From contig NZ_JABWSY010000002.1 of the NCBI RefSeq assembly GCF_013396335.1, positions 62,296 through 126,295 on the forward strand: a stretch of DNA of 64,000 nucleotides. Direction: 5' to 3'. This stretch comes from Bacillus sp. EB106-08-02-XG196. GTDB taxonomy: Bacteria > Bacillota > Bacilli > Bacillales > Cytobacillaceae. Of the stretch, positions 44,264-53,833 are shown piece by piece. The position numbers and the translations under genes were made by a program. Within the stretch, counting starts at the first letter, position 1, and every line of letters starts with the position of its first letter. The notes under the pieces are model-generated. The model saw only the letters and a program-made list of their open reading frames with translations. It ran no database searches and was not told where the DNA came from.

Positions 44264-44287
44264 AACTGCCCTTACAAAAGGACAGTT
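44264..44287 (-). terminator. Terminator after ypuI
   Basis: AACTGCCCTT and AAAGGACAGTT pair with one mismatch (loop ACA); A run before it on the plus strand. Confidence 0.8.
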
Positions 44288-44298
44288 TCAGAAAACAT

Positions 44299-44787
44299 TT
44301 ATTTCGATTGAATCATTTTCGTACGGTAATCTGTTTCATAGTATTCAAGTTCTTCTCTGACTCTTTGAAATTCTCCCTCGAGTCCTTTCACTAATTCTTG
44401 TACACTTTCAGGTACGCTTTTATAAAATTTGATTGAATTTCTTCCTGTATATGCGGAACGACTATCCTCAAACCAAGCATCATTTTTAGGAGAGAAGAAC
44501 TCTTCAATACATTGATGAAAAATTCGATAAAGAGTTTTTTCTGCTGTTGCTTTCTGGAACGGTTCACTTAGCAAAATAACTGAGCACGCATCCAACCCTT
44601 CTTCACAATAAACAAGCAATTTTCTCAAGTTTGACAGTACTATTTTATAATAATTCGAATCTCCAGATAACTGTTGCTCCATCTGCGAAATGGTTGTTTC
44701 ATTTAAATAACTTTCTAGAGTACTAATAGTAGTAGTTAAAAACCCTCCTACATCTTTAAGCTGCGATTTAACCAATGAATTTCCCAT
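44299..44787 (-). CDS. ypuI: DUF3907 protein YpuI
   Basis: 162 residues, soluble and helical. It resembles B. subtilis YpuI (DUF3907), which lies between dacB and scpB. No catalytic motif is recognised; two Cys are present in CEEGLDACSV. The start has AAAGGGGTG upstream. Function unknown. Confidence 0.75.
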   Translation of the reverse strand: MGNSLVKSQLKDVGGFLTTTISTLESYLNETTISQMEQQLSGDSNYYKIVLSNLRKLLVYCEEGLDACSVILLSEPFQKATAEKTLYRIFHQCIEEFFSPKNDAWFEDSRSAYTGRNSIKFYKSVPESVQELVKGLEGEFQRVREELEYYETDYRTKMIQSK

Positions 44788-44818
44788 CCAAACACCCCTT
44801 TGAATTGTTTATTAACCA

Positions 44819-45238
44819 CTATCTCGGCTGTTTAATGTAATCGAGCGGAGAACGCAGCTCGAATTTATTCTTTTGCTTAACAGCAAGTACTATTTCAGGT
44901 AATTTTTCAAAGTCAACATCTTGAAAATAAGAAGCGAATTCCTGTTTCGAATTAATGTATAAGCGTTTGCGATTGCGCAATCCAGGATTTTTGATTAAAC
45001 ACACCAAGGCAACAATGTCCTTGAAGGTTACTTGGATATTGTCTTTCGTGAAAATTGGGTTTTGCTGATAAGGAGTGAACTCCGAGAAGAATTCCTCAAA
45101 GTATCTAACATATAAAACATGCAGGGTCTTTTCCTCAGAATCTTCGAAAAATGTAACTTCACTTCTATTAAAGAAGTCTTCTGAAGTATTTGATTTTTCC
45201 TTTTCCAATTCGTATCCGATGCATTCTTTAATTAACAA
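44819..45238 (-). CDS. Unrecognised soluble protein next to scpB
   Basis: 139 residues, acidic (TSEDFFNRSEVTFFEDSEE), no membrane segment or signal. I do not recognise a family. TTG is the start, with AAAGGGG ten bases upstream, so the start is less sure. It is between ypuI and scpB. It differs from the B. subtilis order as I recall it, so may be lineage-specific. It could be a regulatory or interaction partner; nothing shows which. Confidence 0.55.
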   Translation of the reverse strand: MLIKECIGYELEKEKSNTSEDFFNRSEVTFFEDSEEKTLHVLYVRYFEEFFSEFTPYQQNPIFTKDNIQVTFKDIVALVCLIKNPGLRNRKRLYINSKQEFASYFQDVDFEKLPEIVLAVKQKNKFELRSPLDYIKQPR

Positions 45239-45337
45239 TTAAATCAATCCCCTTTGGTCATTAACTATCAGTTGAATCTTCGGAACTTCTTTGAATATTA
45301 TTTCTATTTTATCACATCTAAAATAAATTGTTTATTT

Positions 45338-45925
45338 TTAAGAATTAATACTCTCCTGAAACTTATCAAAGAATAGGTCTGCTTCTTCTTGGACAAATTC
45401 TTCTTCGACTCTATCAGGCAGCTTGGGTAATTCCTCAATGTTTTTTAAACCGAAATAATCAAGAAATTCTTTAGTGGTCCCATATAGGTAGGCTCTCCCC
45501 GTTCCCTCCGCTCTTCCAACTTCCTTAATGAGGGCTTTTGTCATTAGGGTATGAAGTGGTCTCTCCGTTTTTACTCCGCGTATTTCTTCAATTTCAGCTC
45601 GAGTGATCGGCTGCTTATAGGCAATGATCGCCAATGTTTCCAAAGCTGCTTGTGAGAGGGCAGCAGTATTAGGTGAGTCCACAAGCCTTTTTAAGTACGT
45701 TGCGTTTTCTTTTTTTGTGGCAAGCTGATACGTACCTGCAAGCTGAACAATCATGATTCCACGTTTGCTATCCTTTTCATACACCTGTATTAATTCTTTT
45801 ACTATTTCTTTAGCCTTTAGTTCCTCTACCTCCAGGACCTCTGCAACATGCTTTAAAGTAAGTCCTTCATCACCAGCCGCAAATAAAAGACTCTCTAAAA
45901 TGCTATGCCAATTTATTATCTCCAA
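45338..45925 (-). CDS. scpB: Segregation and condensation protein ScpB
   Basis: 195 residues. Two winged-helix domains (about 1-90 and 91-170) in [26 protein letters not shown] and [33 protein letters not shown] dimer that binds ScpA and, through it, the SMC condensin. It begins six bases after the scpA stop. The acidic tail is usual. Confidence 0.94.
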   Translation of the reverse strand: MEIINWHSILESLLFAAGDEGLTLKHVAEVLEVEELKAKEIVKELIQVYEKDSKRGIMIVQLAGTYQLATKKENATYLKRLVDSPNTAALSQAALETLAIIAYKQPITRAEIEEIRGVKTERPLHTLMTKALIKEVGRAEGTGRAYLYGTTKEFLDYFGLKNIEELPKLPDRVEEEFVQEEADLFFDKFQESINS

Positions 45926-45930
45926 GCCCC

Positions 45931-46686
45931 TTACACTCCTTCTTGAATTGCATGAACAAAGATGTCCCCAAAGTTTTCATTTTGCTCTACATCAATTTCT
46001 TTTCTTTTGATTAGCTCCAAAACTGCCAAAAACGTCACAACAATATGTTCCTTTGCAGGAATTGGGAATAAATCATTGAAGTTTTTCCGGCCTTTTAAAT
46101 GTTTTAACTCACTCATTATTTCAGTCATTCTTGTTTCAATGGATATTTCTTGCCTGGCAATTTTTGTGGCCAATGGCCGTTGCAGCTTTTTTCTTCTTAA
46201 AAGTTTCTGAAAAGCAGCCAACATATCATATAGGGTGATGTTTATTTCTGTTTTTTGTGGTTGTTTTTCCTTGGCAAAATCCGAAAGGTCGCTTGGAGGT
46301 TTCGTATACATAAGTCCGCGTTCTTCCTCCAGCGTCTTCAAATCATGCGCGGCTTCTTTATATTTTCGATATTCAATTAATCTTTCAACTAGCTCATCTC
46401 GAGGGTCTTCTTCATAAGTAATTTCTGAATTGAAGTCATCCAACTCCTCTTCATGCTTCGGTAACAGCATTTTACTTTTTATCGCTAAAAGGCTAGCTGC
46501 CATTACTAAAAACTCACTGGCAATATCCAATTTAAGTTCAGTCATTGTTTTAATATAGATTAAGTATTGCTCTGTTATTTGGGCAACAGGAATATCATAT
46601 ATATCTATTTCAAGTTGATTAATTAAATGGAGGAGTAAATCCAATGGTCCTTCAAATGCGTCAATTTTTACATTATAGTGTATCAT
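45931..46686 (-). CDS. scpA: Segregation and condensation protein ScpA
   Basis: 251 residues. Kleisin: N-terminal motif [26 protein letters not shown] binds the SMC neck; the C-terminal winged helix (near 170-245) binds the SMC head. It links SMC arms in the condensin ring. Paired with scpB in the same operon. Confidence 0.96.
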   Translation of the reverse strand: MIHYNVKIDAFEGPLDLLLHLINQLEIDIYDIPVAQITEQYLIYIKTMTELKLDIASEFLVMAASLLAIKSKMLLPKHEEELDDFNSEITYEEDPRDELVERLIEYRKYKEAAHDLKTLEEERGLMYTKPPSDLSDFAKEKQPQKTEINITLYDMLAAFQKLLRRKKLQRPLATKIARQEISIETRMTEIMSELKHLKGRKNFNDLFPIPAKEHIVVTFLAVLELIKRKEIDVEQNENFGDIFVHAIQEGV

Positions 46687-46884
46687 CTTTCACCAGAATC
46701 CTTGAAGTAATTTTCATAAAAATCATGACTATTATTAGTATAGAGGATTCAAATACGTTATCCAATAGAAAAATCATTACCATCCTAAAATTTGAAAATG
46801 GGATGTTGACCTATAACACTGGACAAACACCCTACATATGATGAGAATGAAAAGAAAACAAAACATTATAGGAGGTATTTGAAA

Positions 46885-46974
46885 ATGGCTGAAGGTTACG
46901 GTTTTGGAGGCGGATTCGCTTTAATCGTGGTTCTATTCATTCTGTTAATTATTGTAGGTGCTTCCTGGTTTTAA
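46885..46974 (+). CDS. YjcZ-family tiny membrane protein
   Basis: 29 residues. Gly-rich start (EGYGFGGGFALIV), then one hydrophobic segment ending in GASWF. The pattern is the YjcZ/SscA sporulation family. A strong ribosome site (AGGAGGTATTTGAAA) and a downstream terminator (47001-47030) support expression. Members are linked to spore assembly in other bacilli; the role here is not shown. Confidence 0.8.
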   Translation: MAEGYGFGGGFALIVVLFILLIIVGASWF

Positions 46975-47000
46975 TTAGAAACGCCAAAGTAAGCTAGCAA

Positions 47001-47030
47001 CAAAGCCTGCCTTTTGGGGTGGGCTCTTTC
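47001..47030 (+). terminator. Terminator after the YjcZ-like gene
   Basis: AGCCTGCC (47004-47011) pairs with GGTGGGCT (47018-47025) using two G-U pairs, then CTTTCTTTTGG. It lies 30 bases past the stop. Confidence 0.7.
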
Positions 47031-47103
47031 TTTTGGAATTTTTCTGAAGAAATAATAATTATATGCTACACTGTACATAACTTAACTATATAGGGGTGAT
47101 TTT

Positions 47104-47625
47104 TTGTACCCGGAGCATTATGTTCAATTTTTAGTTCATTTTAATGGTGATCGAGACTATTTTGAATGCCACGAAATTCTAGAGGAGTATTGGAAGGAAT
47201 CTAGCGATAAGCAAAAGGATTCCATCTGGGTCGGCTTCATCCTATTAGCGGTGTCAAGGTACCATCATCGCCGGGGAAATTTTAAAGGTGCTGAAAGAAC
47301 TCTGAAAAAAGCTATTAAAATCTTGTCCTTTAAGGCAAATGGTTTAACCATACAGGGCTTAGATGTGAATGTTTTATTCCCTTCACTCACAAAACTTCTT
47401 GAGGAAATCGGAAAAGAGGTAAGCTATCAAAGCATTAATCTACCTGTAATTGATCCTATTCTTTTAAAAGCATGTATTAAGGAATGTGAAGAATTAGGTT
47501 TTATCTGGGGAGAGAGAAGTAACTTAGAGAATGAATCAATCGTGCATAGACATAAATTACGAGATAGGACAATAGTCATTGAAGAACGTATGGAAGCACT
47601 AAGGAATAGAAAAGGCAACGAATAA
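47104..47625 (+). CDS. ypuF: DUF309 protein YpuF
   Basis: 173 residues. DUF309 (helical hairpin) signature DRDYFECHEILEEYWKESSD near residue 15, then LLAVSRYHHRRGNFKGAERTLKKA. The TTG start has AGGGGTGATTTT upstream. It is on the plus strand as a convergent neighbour to ribT. Function unknown. Confidence 0.8.
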   Translation: MYPEHYVQFLVHFNGDRDYFECHEILEEYWKESSDKQKDSIWVGFILLAVSRYHHRRGNFKGAERTLKKAIKILSFKANGLTIQGLDVNVLFPSLTKLLEEIGKEVSYQSINLPVIDPILLKACIKECEELGFIWGERSNLENESIVHRHKLRDRTIVIEERMEALRNRKGNE

Positions 47626-47640
47626 AGTCTCGTCGCCTTT
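47611..47640. terminator. Possible shared terminator of ypuF and ribT
   Basis: AAAGGC-ACGA and TCGT-GCCTTT pair across single-base mismatch (47611-47621 with 47630-47640). It overlaps the end of ypuF and lies before the ribT stop. Confidence 0.6.
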
Positions 47641-47651
47641 CAATGCTTTAG

Positions 47652-48020
<369 letters not shown>

Positions 48021-48167
48021 TTAAGTAAACCCAGTTAGGGATAATATATTTTTTCCAACAAAATCATAAATAAACAGTTTTCTTTATAATATGTAGTCAA
48101 ATTCGTAAAGTGTTTCATTATTGTCAATCATACATAATAAATGTTTATCTATCAATCCCAAGTATCA

Positions 48168-48260
48168 TTATTTCGGTACAATAAAAACCCAATAGATAAT
48201 CCCCCAAATAAGTGCTAGTCCTAAAAGAATACCAAAGACTTTCCAATTACTATTCTTCAT
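48168..48260 (-). CDS. Tiny single-pass membrane protein, unrecognised
   Basis: A 30-residue frame: basic start KNSNWK, then one hydrophobic segment (about 8-27, VFGILLGLALIWGIIYWVFIV) and PK end. GGAGG lies seven bases ahead of the ATG. It lies between ribT and lysA on the lysA strand. No family is recognised. Could be a small regulator of a membrane complex; the coding call rests on start and ribosome site. Confidence 0.6.
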   Translation of the reverse strand: MKNSNWKVFGILLGLALIWGIIYWVFIVPK

Positions 48261-48351
48261 AAGTTAACCTCCAAATATAATTTGAAGATAGCGTACATGT
48301 TGTCATTCTACACTATATATCAAAAATAATCCATTGGCCCAAATAAATAAA

Positions 48352-48369
48352 CTGCCGCTTTGGCGGCAG
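48352..48369 (-). terminator. Terminator after lysA
   Basis: CTGCCGC-TTTG-GCGGCAG, perfect 7-bp stem, with AAATAAATAA before and T-rich after on plus. It is a good terminator for lysA. Confidence 0.9.
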
Positions 48370-48374
48370 CTCAT

Positions 48375-49679
48375 TTATTTTAATGGCAGGTCTAATCGAA
48401 GTAAATCTTCGTATGTTTCTCTTTTTACAACAAGTGCTGCTTTCCCATTTTCAACAAAGACTACTGCTGGACGTGGAATACGATTATAATTATTTGCCAT
48501 CGAATATCCATAGGCACCCGTACAAAAAACAGCAAGAAGATCATCATCTTCTGTTTCCGGAAGTGGTAAATCCCAAATCAGCATATCACCAGATTCACAG
48601 CATTTACCAGCAATAGAAACCTTACTCGATGCTTCTGCTAATGGCCTATTAGCAAGTACCGCTTCGTACTTCGCCTGATAAAGGGCTGGCCTAATATTGT
48701 CACTCATCCCGCCATCTACCGCTAAATATTTTCTCACACCAGGAACTTCTTTAGAAGAACCAATTTGATATAGTGTTGTACCCGCGTCACCAACAAGTGA
48801 CCTACCAGGTTCTATCCAAATTTCTGGCATTGTCATCGAGTATTCCTGAATTAATCTCTTAACGTCTTTAATAATTTCACTAACATATTGTGAAGGTAGC
48901 AACGGTTCATCTTCACTAGTATAGCGAATCCCAAAACCTCCGCCTAGATTAAGTACTTTTGCTTCAAAGTTAAGTGTATTTCTCCATTGATTCATTTTAC
49001 CAACAATTTTTTCAGCAGCGAGCAAGAAGCCGGTTGTCTCAAAAATTTGGGATCCAATATGACAATGCAATCCTAACACATCAAAGTGATTACAACGAAG
49101 CGCAGTCACTAAAGCTTCCTCCGCTTGTCCATTTTGTAAATCAAAACCAAATTTCGAATCTTCCTGACCAGTTAAAATATAATCATGAGTATGTGCTTCA
49201 ATTCCAGGAGTAACCCTGAGTAATATGCTTACTGTTGCATCTTGTTCCATACAGATTGTTTTTAAAAGTTCCAATTCATAAAAATTATCAACTACGATAC
49301 AGCCAATTTTGTTGTCTAACGCCATTTTTAATTCTTCTCTGCTTTTATTGTTTCCATGAAAGTGAATTCTTTCAGCCGGAAATCCAGCAGCAATAGCAGT
49401 ATATAACTCTCCGCCTGAGACTACATCAAGAGATAACCCTTCCTCCTCAGCAAGCTGAAGCATAGCGATTGTAGAAAAGGCCTTACTGGCATATGCAACC
49501 TGTGCCTTTACATTTTGCTCTTCAAAGGTCTTTTTAAATCCTCTAGCTCTTTCCCTCATTAATGAAACGTCATAAACATAGAGAGGAGTTCCAAATTGCT
49601 CGGCCAATTCTACTGCATCTACTCCGCCTATTTCCAAATTACCCTTGCCGTTTACGCCCGTTGTCCCGTAAAAATACAT
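48375..49679 (-). CDS. lysA: Diaminopimelate decarboxylase
   Basis: 434 residues. It makes lysine from meso-diaminopimelate. PLP-dependent fold III; the Lys in VAYASKAFS (near 63) forms the Schiff base. HCHIGSQIFE, LGGGFGIRY and EPGRS motifs are present, and the active-site Cys in KCCESGDMLI. No lysine riboswitch is seen upstream. It sits in the same place as B. subtilis lysA, next to spoVAF. Confidence 0.96.
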   Translation of the reverse strand: MYFYGTTGVNGKGNLEIGGVDAVELAEQFGTPLYVYDVSLMRERARGFKKTFEEQNVKAQVAYASKAFSTIAMLQLAEEEGLSLDVVSGGELYTAIAAGFPAERIHFHGNNKSREELKMALDNKIGCIVVDNFYELELLKTICMEQDATVSILLRVTPGIEAHTHDYILTGQEDSKFGFDLQNGQAEEALVTALRCNHFDVLGLHCHIGSQIFETTGFLLAAEKIVGKMNQWRNTLNFEAKVLNLGGGFGIRYTSEDEPLLPSQYVSEIIKDVKRLIQEYSMTMPEIWIEPGRSLVGDAGTTLYQIGSSKEVPGVRKYLAVDGGMSDNIRPALYQAKYEAVLANRPLAEASSKVSIAGKCCESGDMLIWDLPLPETEDDDLLAVFCTGAYGYSMANNYNRIPRPAVVFVENGKAALVVKRETYEDLLRLDLPLK

Positions 49680-49745
49680 TCCCTTCCCTCTCTCCGTAAA
49701 GACTCTTTATTAGTCTATGGTACGTGCTTAAAAAAGTAATAACTA

Positions 49746-49778
49746 AATAGACAGAATCCACAAAGGATACTGCCTATT
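49746..49778 (-). terminator. Terminator after spoVAF
   Basis: AATAGaCAGaATCC and GGATaCTGcCTATT form a stem with two mismatches and loop ACAAA. Plus-strand A-rich tract gives U. It lies 59 bases beyond the spoVAF stop. Confidence 0.7.
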
Positions 49779-49836
49779 TTTATCCTTTTAGATAATTAAA
49801 AATACTTTAGCATAACCGAATCTTTTCCGCAATAAA

Positions 49837-51321
49837 TTATTCTCCATCCGGCGGCTGACGATAGCGATTCCTAGGATGTACAATGCTTGGACGAAGGATT
49901 GATCCTGGAATGGCCCGTCGGAAAATAATTTGTAAGAATCCCTTTGGTTCAAATGGGAGAAATGGCCAAAAATACGGTGTATTTAAAGTGCGTGTAGTAA
50001 CTAGGTGAATAAACAACAAGGTAGAACCAATTACAAAACCTGGTGTATGGAAAATCGATACGAGAATGACTAAAATTATTCTGCCTATTTTATTTGCAAC
50101 ACTTAGTTCATAGCTCGGTGTAGTAAATGATCCTATACCTGCCACCGCAACATAGAGGATTACTTCATGAACAAACAAACCAACTTCAATAGCAATCTGA
50201 CCAATCAATACAGCAGCGATTAAACCCATCGCTGTGGATAGCGGAGTAGGTGTATGTATTGCTGCAATTTTTAAAAATTCAAGTCCAAAATCAGCTAATA
50301 TTATCTGGAAGACTATTGGTATATTCGTTTGTTCATTTGGGCCTATAAAAGAGAGCCTATCCGGTAATAAGGAAGGTTCTAATACAAACAACAGCCACAA
50401 AGGAAGTAAAAATATCGATGTTAGAATACCTAGAAACCGAGACCAGCGCATAAAGGTCCCCATAACCGGAGCCTCACGGAATTCCTCAGCATGCTGGACA
50501 TGATGGAAATAAGTAGTTGGTGCGATAATTACACTTGGCGAAGTATCAACATATATAATTACATGTCCTTCTAATATATGAGCAGCAGCTACATCTGCTC
50601 TTTCCGTATACCTTACTAACGGATAAGGATTAAATCCTTGTTTTAATATGAACTCTTCAATTGTTTTATCTGCCATCGGTATCCCATCAATTTTAATGGC
50701 ATTGAGCTCTTTCCGAATGATATTCACTAAATCAGGATCTGCTACGTCTTCTAAGTATCCAATTGCAACATCTGTTTTTGATCGTTCCCCTACCTTTAAT
50801 ATTTCCATACGAAGTCGTTCATCGCGTATTCTTCTTCTTGTTAACGCAGTATTAATAACAATATTTTCAACAAACCCGTCACGCGAGCCTCTTACTACTT
50901 TTTCTGTGTCTGGTTCCTGTGGTGACCGGCCTGGGTAGCTTCTGACGTCAACAGCGAAGGCAGTATCTGCACCTTCTACAACAACTACTATTAAACCAGA
51001 TAGAACCTGGGTGACCATTTCATCAAGTGTTTTAATCGGACTGACCGATTGATTGACGAGCCGGTTTTCAACAATTTTAACAAGGTCTGCAGACAATTTC
51101 TCATGGTCATTTATGCGCACTAATTCTTCTACAGTTTCAATTATGAATTGAGTATCACATAAACCAGTTATCCAGTAAAAATGCACATCTTTTTTGAGAA
51201 TTTTTAGTTTTCGGACACCAAAGTCAAAACTTATGCCCAAACCGACTCGCTGTTTCATGTAATGTTCAATTTCTTGCAGTGACTCAGGTATCGGCCAAGC
51301 CGTTTGATTCTCTCTCGTCAC
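49837..51321 (-). CDS. spoVAF: Stage V sporulation protein AF (GerA-like)
   Basis: 494 residues from GTG 51321. GerA/SpoVAF family: an N-terminal soluble domain (about 1-280) with [18 protein letters not shown] and an integral domain of five or six membrane segments. It is the last gene in the spoVA operon. It overlaps spoVAEA by 38 bases. AAAGGAG lies eight bases before the chosen GTG; a GTG nine bases earlier is too near it. It acts in the forespore inner membrane. Confidence 0.93.
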   Translation of the reverse strand: MTRENQTAWPIPESLQEIEHYMKQRVGLGISFDFGVRKLKILKKDVHFYWITGLCDTQFIIETVEELVRINDHEKLSADLVKIVENRLVNQSVSPIKTLDEMVTQVLSGLIVVVVEGADTAFAVDVRSYPGRSPQEPDTEKVVRGSRDGFVENIVINTALTRRRIRDERLRMEILKVGERSKTDVAIGYLEDVADPDLVNIIRKELNAIKIDGIPMADKTIEEFILKQGFNPYPLVRYTERADVAAAHILEGHVIIYVDTSPSVIIAPTTYFHHVQHAEEFREAPVMGTFMRWSRFLGILTSIFLLPLWLLFVLEPSLLPDRLSFIGPNEQTNIPIVFQIILADFGLEFLKIAAIHTPTPLSTAMGLIAAVLIGQIAIEVGLFVHEVILYVAVAGIGSFTTPSYELSVANKIGRIILVILVSIFHTPGFVIGSTLLFIHLVTTRTLNTPYFWPFLPFEPKGFLQIIFRRAIPGSILRPSIVHPRNRYRQPPDGE

Positions 51322-51883
51322 GAAACCCACTCCTTTCGAGTATTAACTCTACTGCTTTTTTTGTAATGGGTGCCCCGCGTTCATAGTGGTCACGCCGCGC
51401 CATTTTACCTACATCTCCGATTCCAACGATAATCGGAACATCTAGTTCATCAAGACAGTAAACGGTATCTCCATTTAATCTTCCAATCTCAAGCTCTGGT
51501 ATTCCATGTTTATCTACACCATAAGGAGTTAATTCACCATCTCGATCGAAACTTACATCTATTCTTGTCCACTCTGCCTGATGGGTTTTTGCAGCAACAG
51601 CAATAATACCCAAAACTTCAATATCCTTATGGGCGGCGACATATTTCAACGCTCGTTCACCTGCACCTTCCCCAACAAGTCCGCTGTCATCAAACATTAC
51701 TAATACTGGGTCATTTGCTGCCTTTTTAATTAATTTTACAAGTTCCTCCCCTGTCAGAGCAGAAGGATTCCCATGGGACTGTGTAATACAACGCCCGCCT
51801 ACTTCATGGGCGACACACTCTACTGCCCTCTTTGCATACTCATCACCATCAGTAATTAATATAACCCGCCTGCGAATACTCAT
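51284..51883 (-). CDS. spoVAEA: Stage V sporulation protein AEA
   Basis: 199 residues from ATG 51883 (AAAGGAC upstream). A soluble protein: [20 protein letters not shown], then [19 protein letters not shown], matching SpoVAEA. In B. subtilis it follows spoVAEB; here it follows spoVAB directly. The 60-base gap to spoVAB carries a dispersed repeat. Confidence 0.88.
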   Translation of the reverse strand: MSIRRRVILITDGDEYAKRAVECVAHEVGGRCITQSHGNPSALTGEELVKLIKKAANDPVLVMFDDSGLVGEGAGERALKYVAAHKDIEVLGIIAVAAKTHQAEWTRIDVSFDRDGELTPYGVDKHGIPELEIGRLNGDTVYCLDELDVPIIVGIGDVGKMARRDHYERGAPITKKAVELILERSGFRDERESNGLADT

Positions 51884-51905
51884 TCTTGGATGTCCTTTCA
51901 AATTG

Positions 51906-51932
51906 AAATGCAGAAGGCGCCTAGAGCTAGAC
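51906..51932 (-). repeat. Dispersed short palindromic repeat, copy B (spoVAB-spoVAEA junction)
   Basis: Minus-strand GTCTAGCTCTAGGCGCC then TTCTGCATTT, the same template as copy A. It lies exactly in the gap where spoVAC, spoVAD and spoVAEB would be expected. Confidence 0.55.
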
Positions 51933-51943
51933 ACTGCCCGACG

Positions 51944-52366
51944 TTAATGATGAACAAAATAGACCCATTGAAAAATTGACCCCGCTATTTTTCCTAATAC
52001 AATCGCCATTATTAGGATGATAATTTTCCCATCAATCCCTAACCTCTTTGCAAGAACAGGAAATACATTTAAAGCCTCTGTGAGCCCTGCGGCTAACATT
52101 CCAACAAAGACACCTCCGACTAACCCAAGAGGCAGCATAAAGTATGGAGATAAGCCTAAAATTGGATCTCTCAAGCTCCCAGCTACACCCGTTAAAGCCC
52201 CCAAAAAAACAGCCCATTCATAGTGTCGGATCATTTTCATGGTTTTAGATAACTGTGTCAGCCTCGGGATGATTCCGAGTACTGTTAAGAAAGCTACAAA
52301 ACCTGAACCAACTGCTAATCCACCTGCAAATCCAATAAACATAACTGCTATCACTTTAATTGTCAT
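51944..52366 (-). CDS. spoVAB: Stage V sporulation protein AB
   Basis: 140 residues, with about five membrane segments. Start TIKVIAVMFIGFAGGLAVG and the GLSPYFMLPLGLVGGVFVGMLAAG region match SpoVAB. It overlaps spoVAA by 11 bases. Together with SpoVAA it forms the upstream half of the operon, forespore expressed. Confidence 0.93.
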   Translation of the reverse strand: MTIKVIAVMFIGFAGGLAVGSGFVAFLTVLGIIPRLTQLSKTMKMIRHYEWAVFLGALTGVAGSLRDPILGLSPYFMLPLGLVGGVFVGMLAAGLTEALNVFPVLAKRLGIDGKIIILIMAIVLGKIAGSIFQWVYFVHH

Positions 52367-52976
52367 TAGTCTCTTTCATACTTTCCTTGTTTTCATGAAT
52401 GATCACATAGTTATCTAAATCCATTTGATAGTTAAACATCTCTACTTCCAGGGGACTGGGTTCTTCGTTAATCCTTTTTTGAAATACGTGATTAAAGAAT
52501 AAAATCATTCCAAGACCTAACCCAATGGAGTAAGGAATTTGAAATATCCATGGCTTAGAATCTTCCACTCCAGTAATAATTCTGTATAACTTTTCTTGAA
52601 CACTTCGCATACTGACATCGTCATGAAAATTCATAATGGCCATAGCTGAACCAAAAAATAATAAAAACCAGATTAAGATAAAAAAAGGAAACGACATTTG
52701 TCTTTTCTTTATTATCACTTCTATAATCGTTTGTGCTGGTCCAATGGTTTGAACTTCTACATCCTCGATTAAACTTGAAATCAATCTAATTACTTTCATC
52801 ACATCAATGATAATAATGTTTTTGTCCTTTTCGGATATTTGATGGACTTTTAGTTTTTTTAATTCAGCGATTACTGTTTCTGGAGCAATAATCTGAGCTA
52901 TATCCATTAAATAGATACTTTCCTCCGGTTTTGCCATAACACGATTCCGCATGCGGATGTAGACTGTTTTTTCCAA
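52356..52976 (-). CDS. spoVAA: Stage V sporulation protein AA
   Basis: 206 residues from TTG 52976 (GGGGAGTG upstream). N-terminal soluble region with TVYIRMRNRVMAKPEES and HQISEKDKNIIIIDVMKVI; two C-terminal membrane segments (about 100-118, 145-164). SpoVA proteins carry dipicolinic acid into the forespore and out on germination. A sigma-G-like -10 lies upstream. Confidence 0.92.
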   Translation of the reverse strand: MEKTVYIRMRNRVMAKPEESIYLMDIAQIIAPETVIAELKKLKVHQISEKDKNIIIIDVMKVIRLISSLIEDVEVQTIGPAQTIIEVIIKKRQMSFPFFILIWFLLFFGSAMAIMNFHDDVSMRSVQEKLYRIITGVEDSKPWIFQIPYSIGLGLGMILFFNHVFQKRINEEPSPLEVEMFNYQMDLDNYVIIHENKESMKETNDN

Positions 52977-53013
52977 AACATTCACTCCCCACACAATGAT
53001 TTCCTTGTATATC

Positions 53014-53037
53014 TAGTATGAGCAAAAATTATATTTT
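53014..53037 (-). promoter_or_regulatory. Possible sigma-G promoter of the spoVA operon
   Basis: The minus strand has CATACTA (53014-53020), a good sigma-G -10, about 40 bases before spoVAA. The -35 region is poor (AGTAA-like). Known sigma-G control of spoVA in B. subtilis supports this; the sequence gives only partial support. Confidence 0.35.
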
Positions 53038-53048
53038 TACTAAAAAAA

Positions 53049-53080
53049 GACCGAATGGATCATCAGAGATCCATTCGGTC
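53049..53080 (-). terminator. Terminator after sigF
   Basis: GACCGAATGGATC and GATCCATTCGGTC form a perfect 13-bp stem with a 6-nt loop. The A run before it gives the U tract. It overlaps the end of sigF. Confidence 0.93.
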
Positions 53081-53827
53081 TTTCATTTGCTGCAATATTT
53101 TTTTTTCGAGTCTTGACACTTGCACCTGAGAAATTCCCAGTCTCACCGCTACTTCCGATTGCGTTTGATCCTTATAATAACGTAAATAGACAATGAGCCG
53201 CTCACGTTCGTCCAATTCTCGAATCGCTTCTTTTAAGGCAATTTTATCGAACCATTTGCCTTCATTTCCGTCATCAATCTGATCTAATAATGTAATAGGG
53301 TCTCCATCATTTTCATATACTGTCTCGTGAATCGAAGATGGCGTCCTACTTGCCTCTTGGGCTAGAATAACATCCTCTGGTGAAAGCTGAAGATGCGCTG
53401 AAATCTCGTTAACCGTTGGAATTCTTCCATATGTTTTCGATAATTCATCCTTCGCTTTTCTAATTCGGTTGCCCATTTCCTTTAATGAACGGCTAACCTT
53501 TACCGTCCCATCATCACGTATGAATCTTTGTATTTCACCAATAATCATTGGAACCGCATAGGTAGAAAATTTCACATCATAGGAAAGATCAAACTTATCT
53601 ACAGATTTCAGCAGTCCGATACATCCAATTTGAAAAAGATCATCTGGATCATATCCCCTATTTAGAAACCGCTGGACAACGGACCAAACAAGACGCATAT
53701 TTTTTTCAGCAATAAGGTCTCTTGCCGCTTGGTCTCCGTCTTGGCTTTTCTTAATAAGTTCCTTAACTTCATGGTCCTTTAAATACGTTTGCGCTTTATC
53801 TTTTTTGACCTCCACATCCATTGGCAA
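53063..53827 (-). CDS. sigF: RNA polymerase sigma-F factor
   Basis: 254 residues. Sigma-70 family: region 2 (LIKKSQDGDQAARDLIAEKN, DLFQIGCIGLLKSVDKFDL), region 3, and region 4 (LIVYLRYYKDQTQSEVAVRLGISQVQVSRLEKKI). The first forespore-specific sigma factor, held by SpoIIAB until SpoIIAA releases it. Last gene of spoIIAA-spoIIAB-sigF; six bases from spoIIAB. Confidence 0.98.
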   Translation of the reverse strand: MPMDVEVKKDKAQTYLKDHEVKELIKKSQDGDQAARDLIAEKNMRLVWSVVQRFLNRGYDPDDLFQIGCIGLLKSVDKFDLSYDVKFSTYAVPMIIGEIQRFIRDDGTVKVSRSLKEMGNRIRKAKDELSKTYGRIPTVNEISAHLQLSPEDVILAQEASRTPSSIHETVYENDGDPITLLDQIDDGNEGKWFDKIALKEAIRELDERERLIVYLRYYKDQTQSEVAVRLGISQVQVSRLEKKILQQMKDRMDL

Positions 53828-53833
53828 GTCTCC

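Noticed and set aside
48261..49836. Lysine riboswitch for lysA
   Set aside because: The region upstream of lysA (49680-49836) has only the spoVAF terminator and no L-box aptamer motifs.
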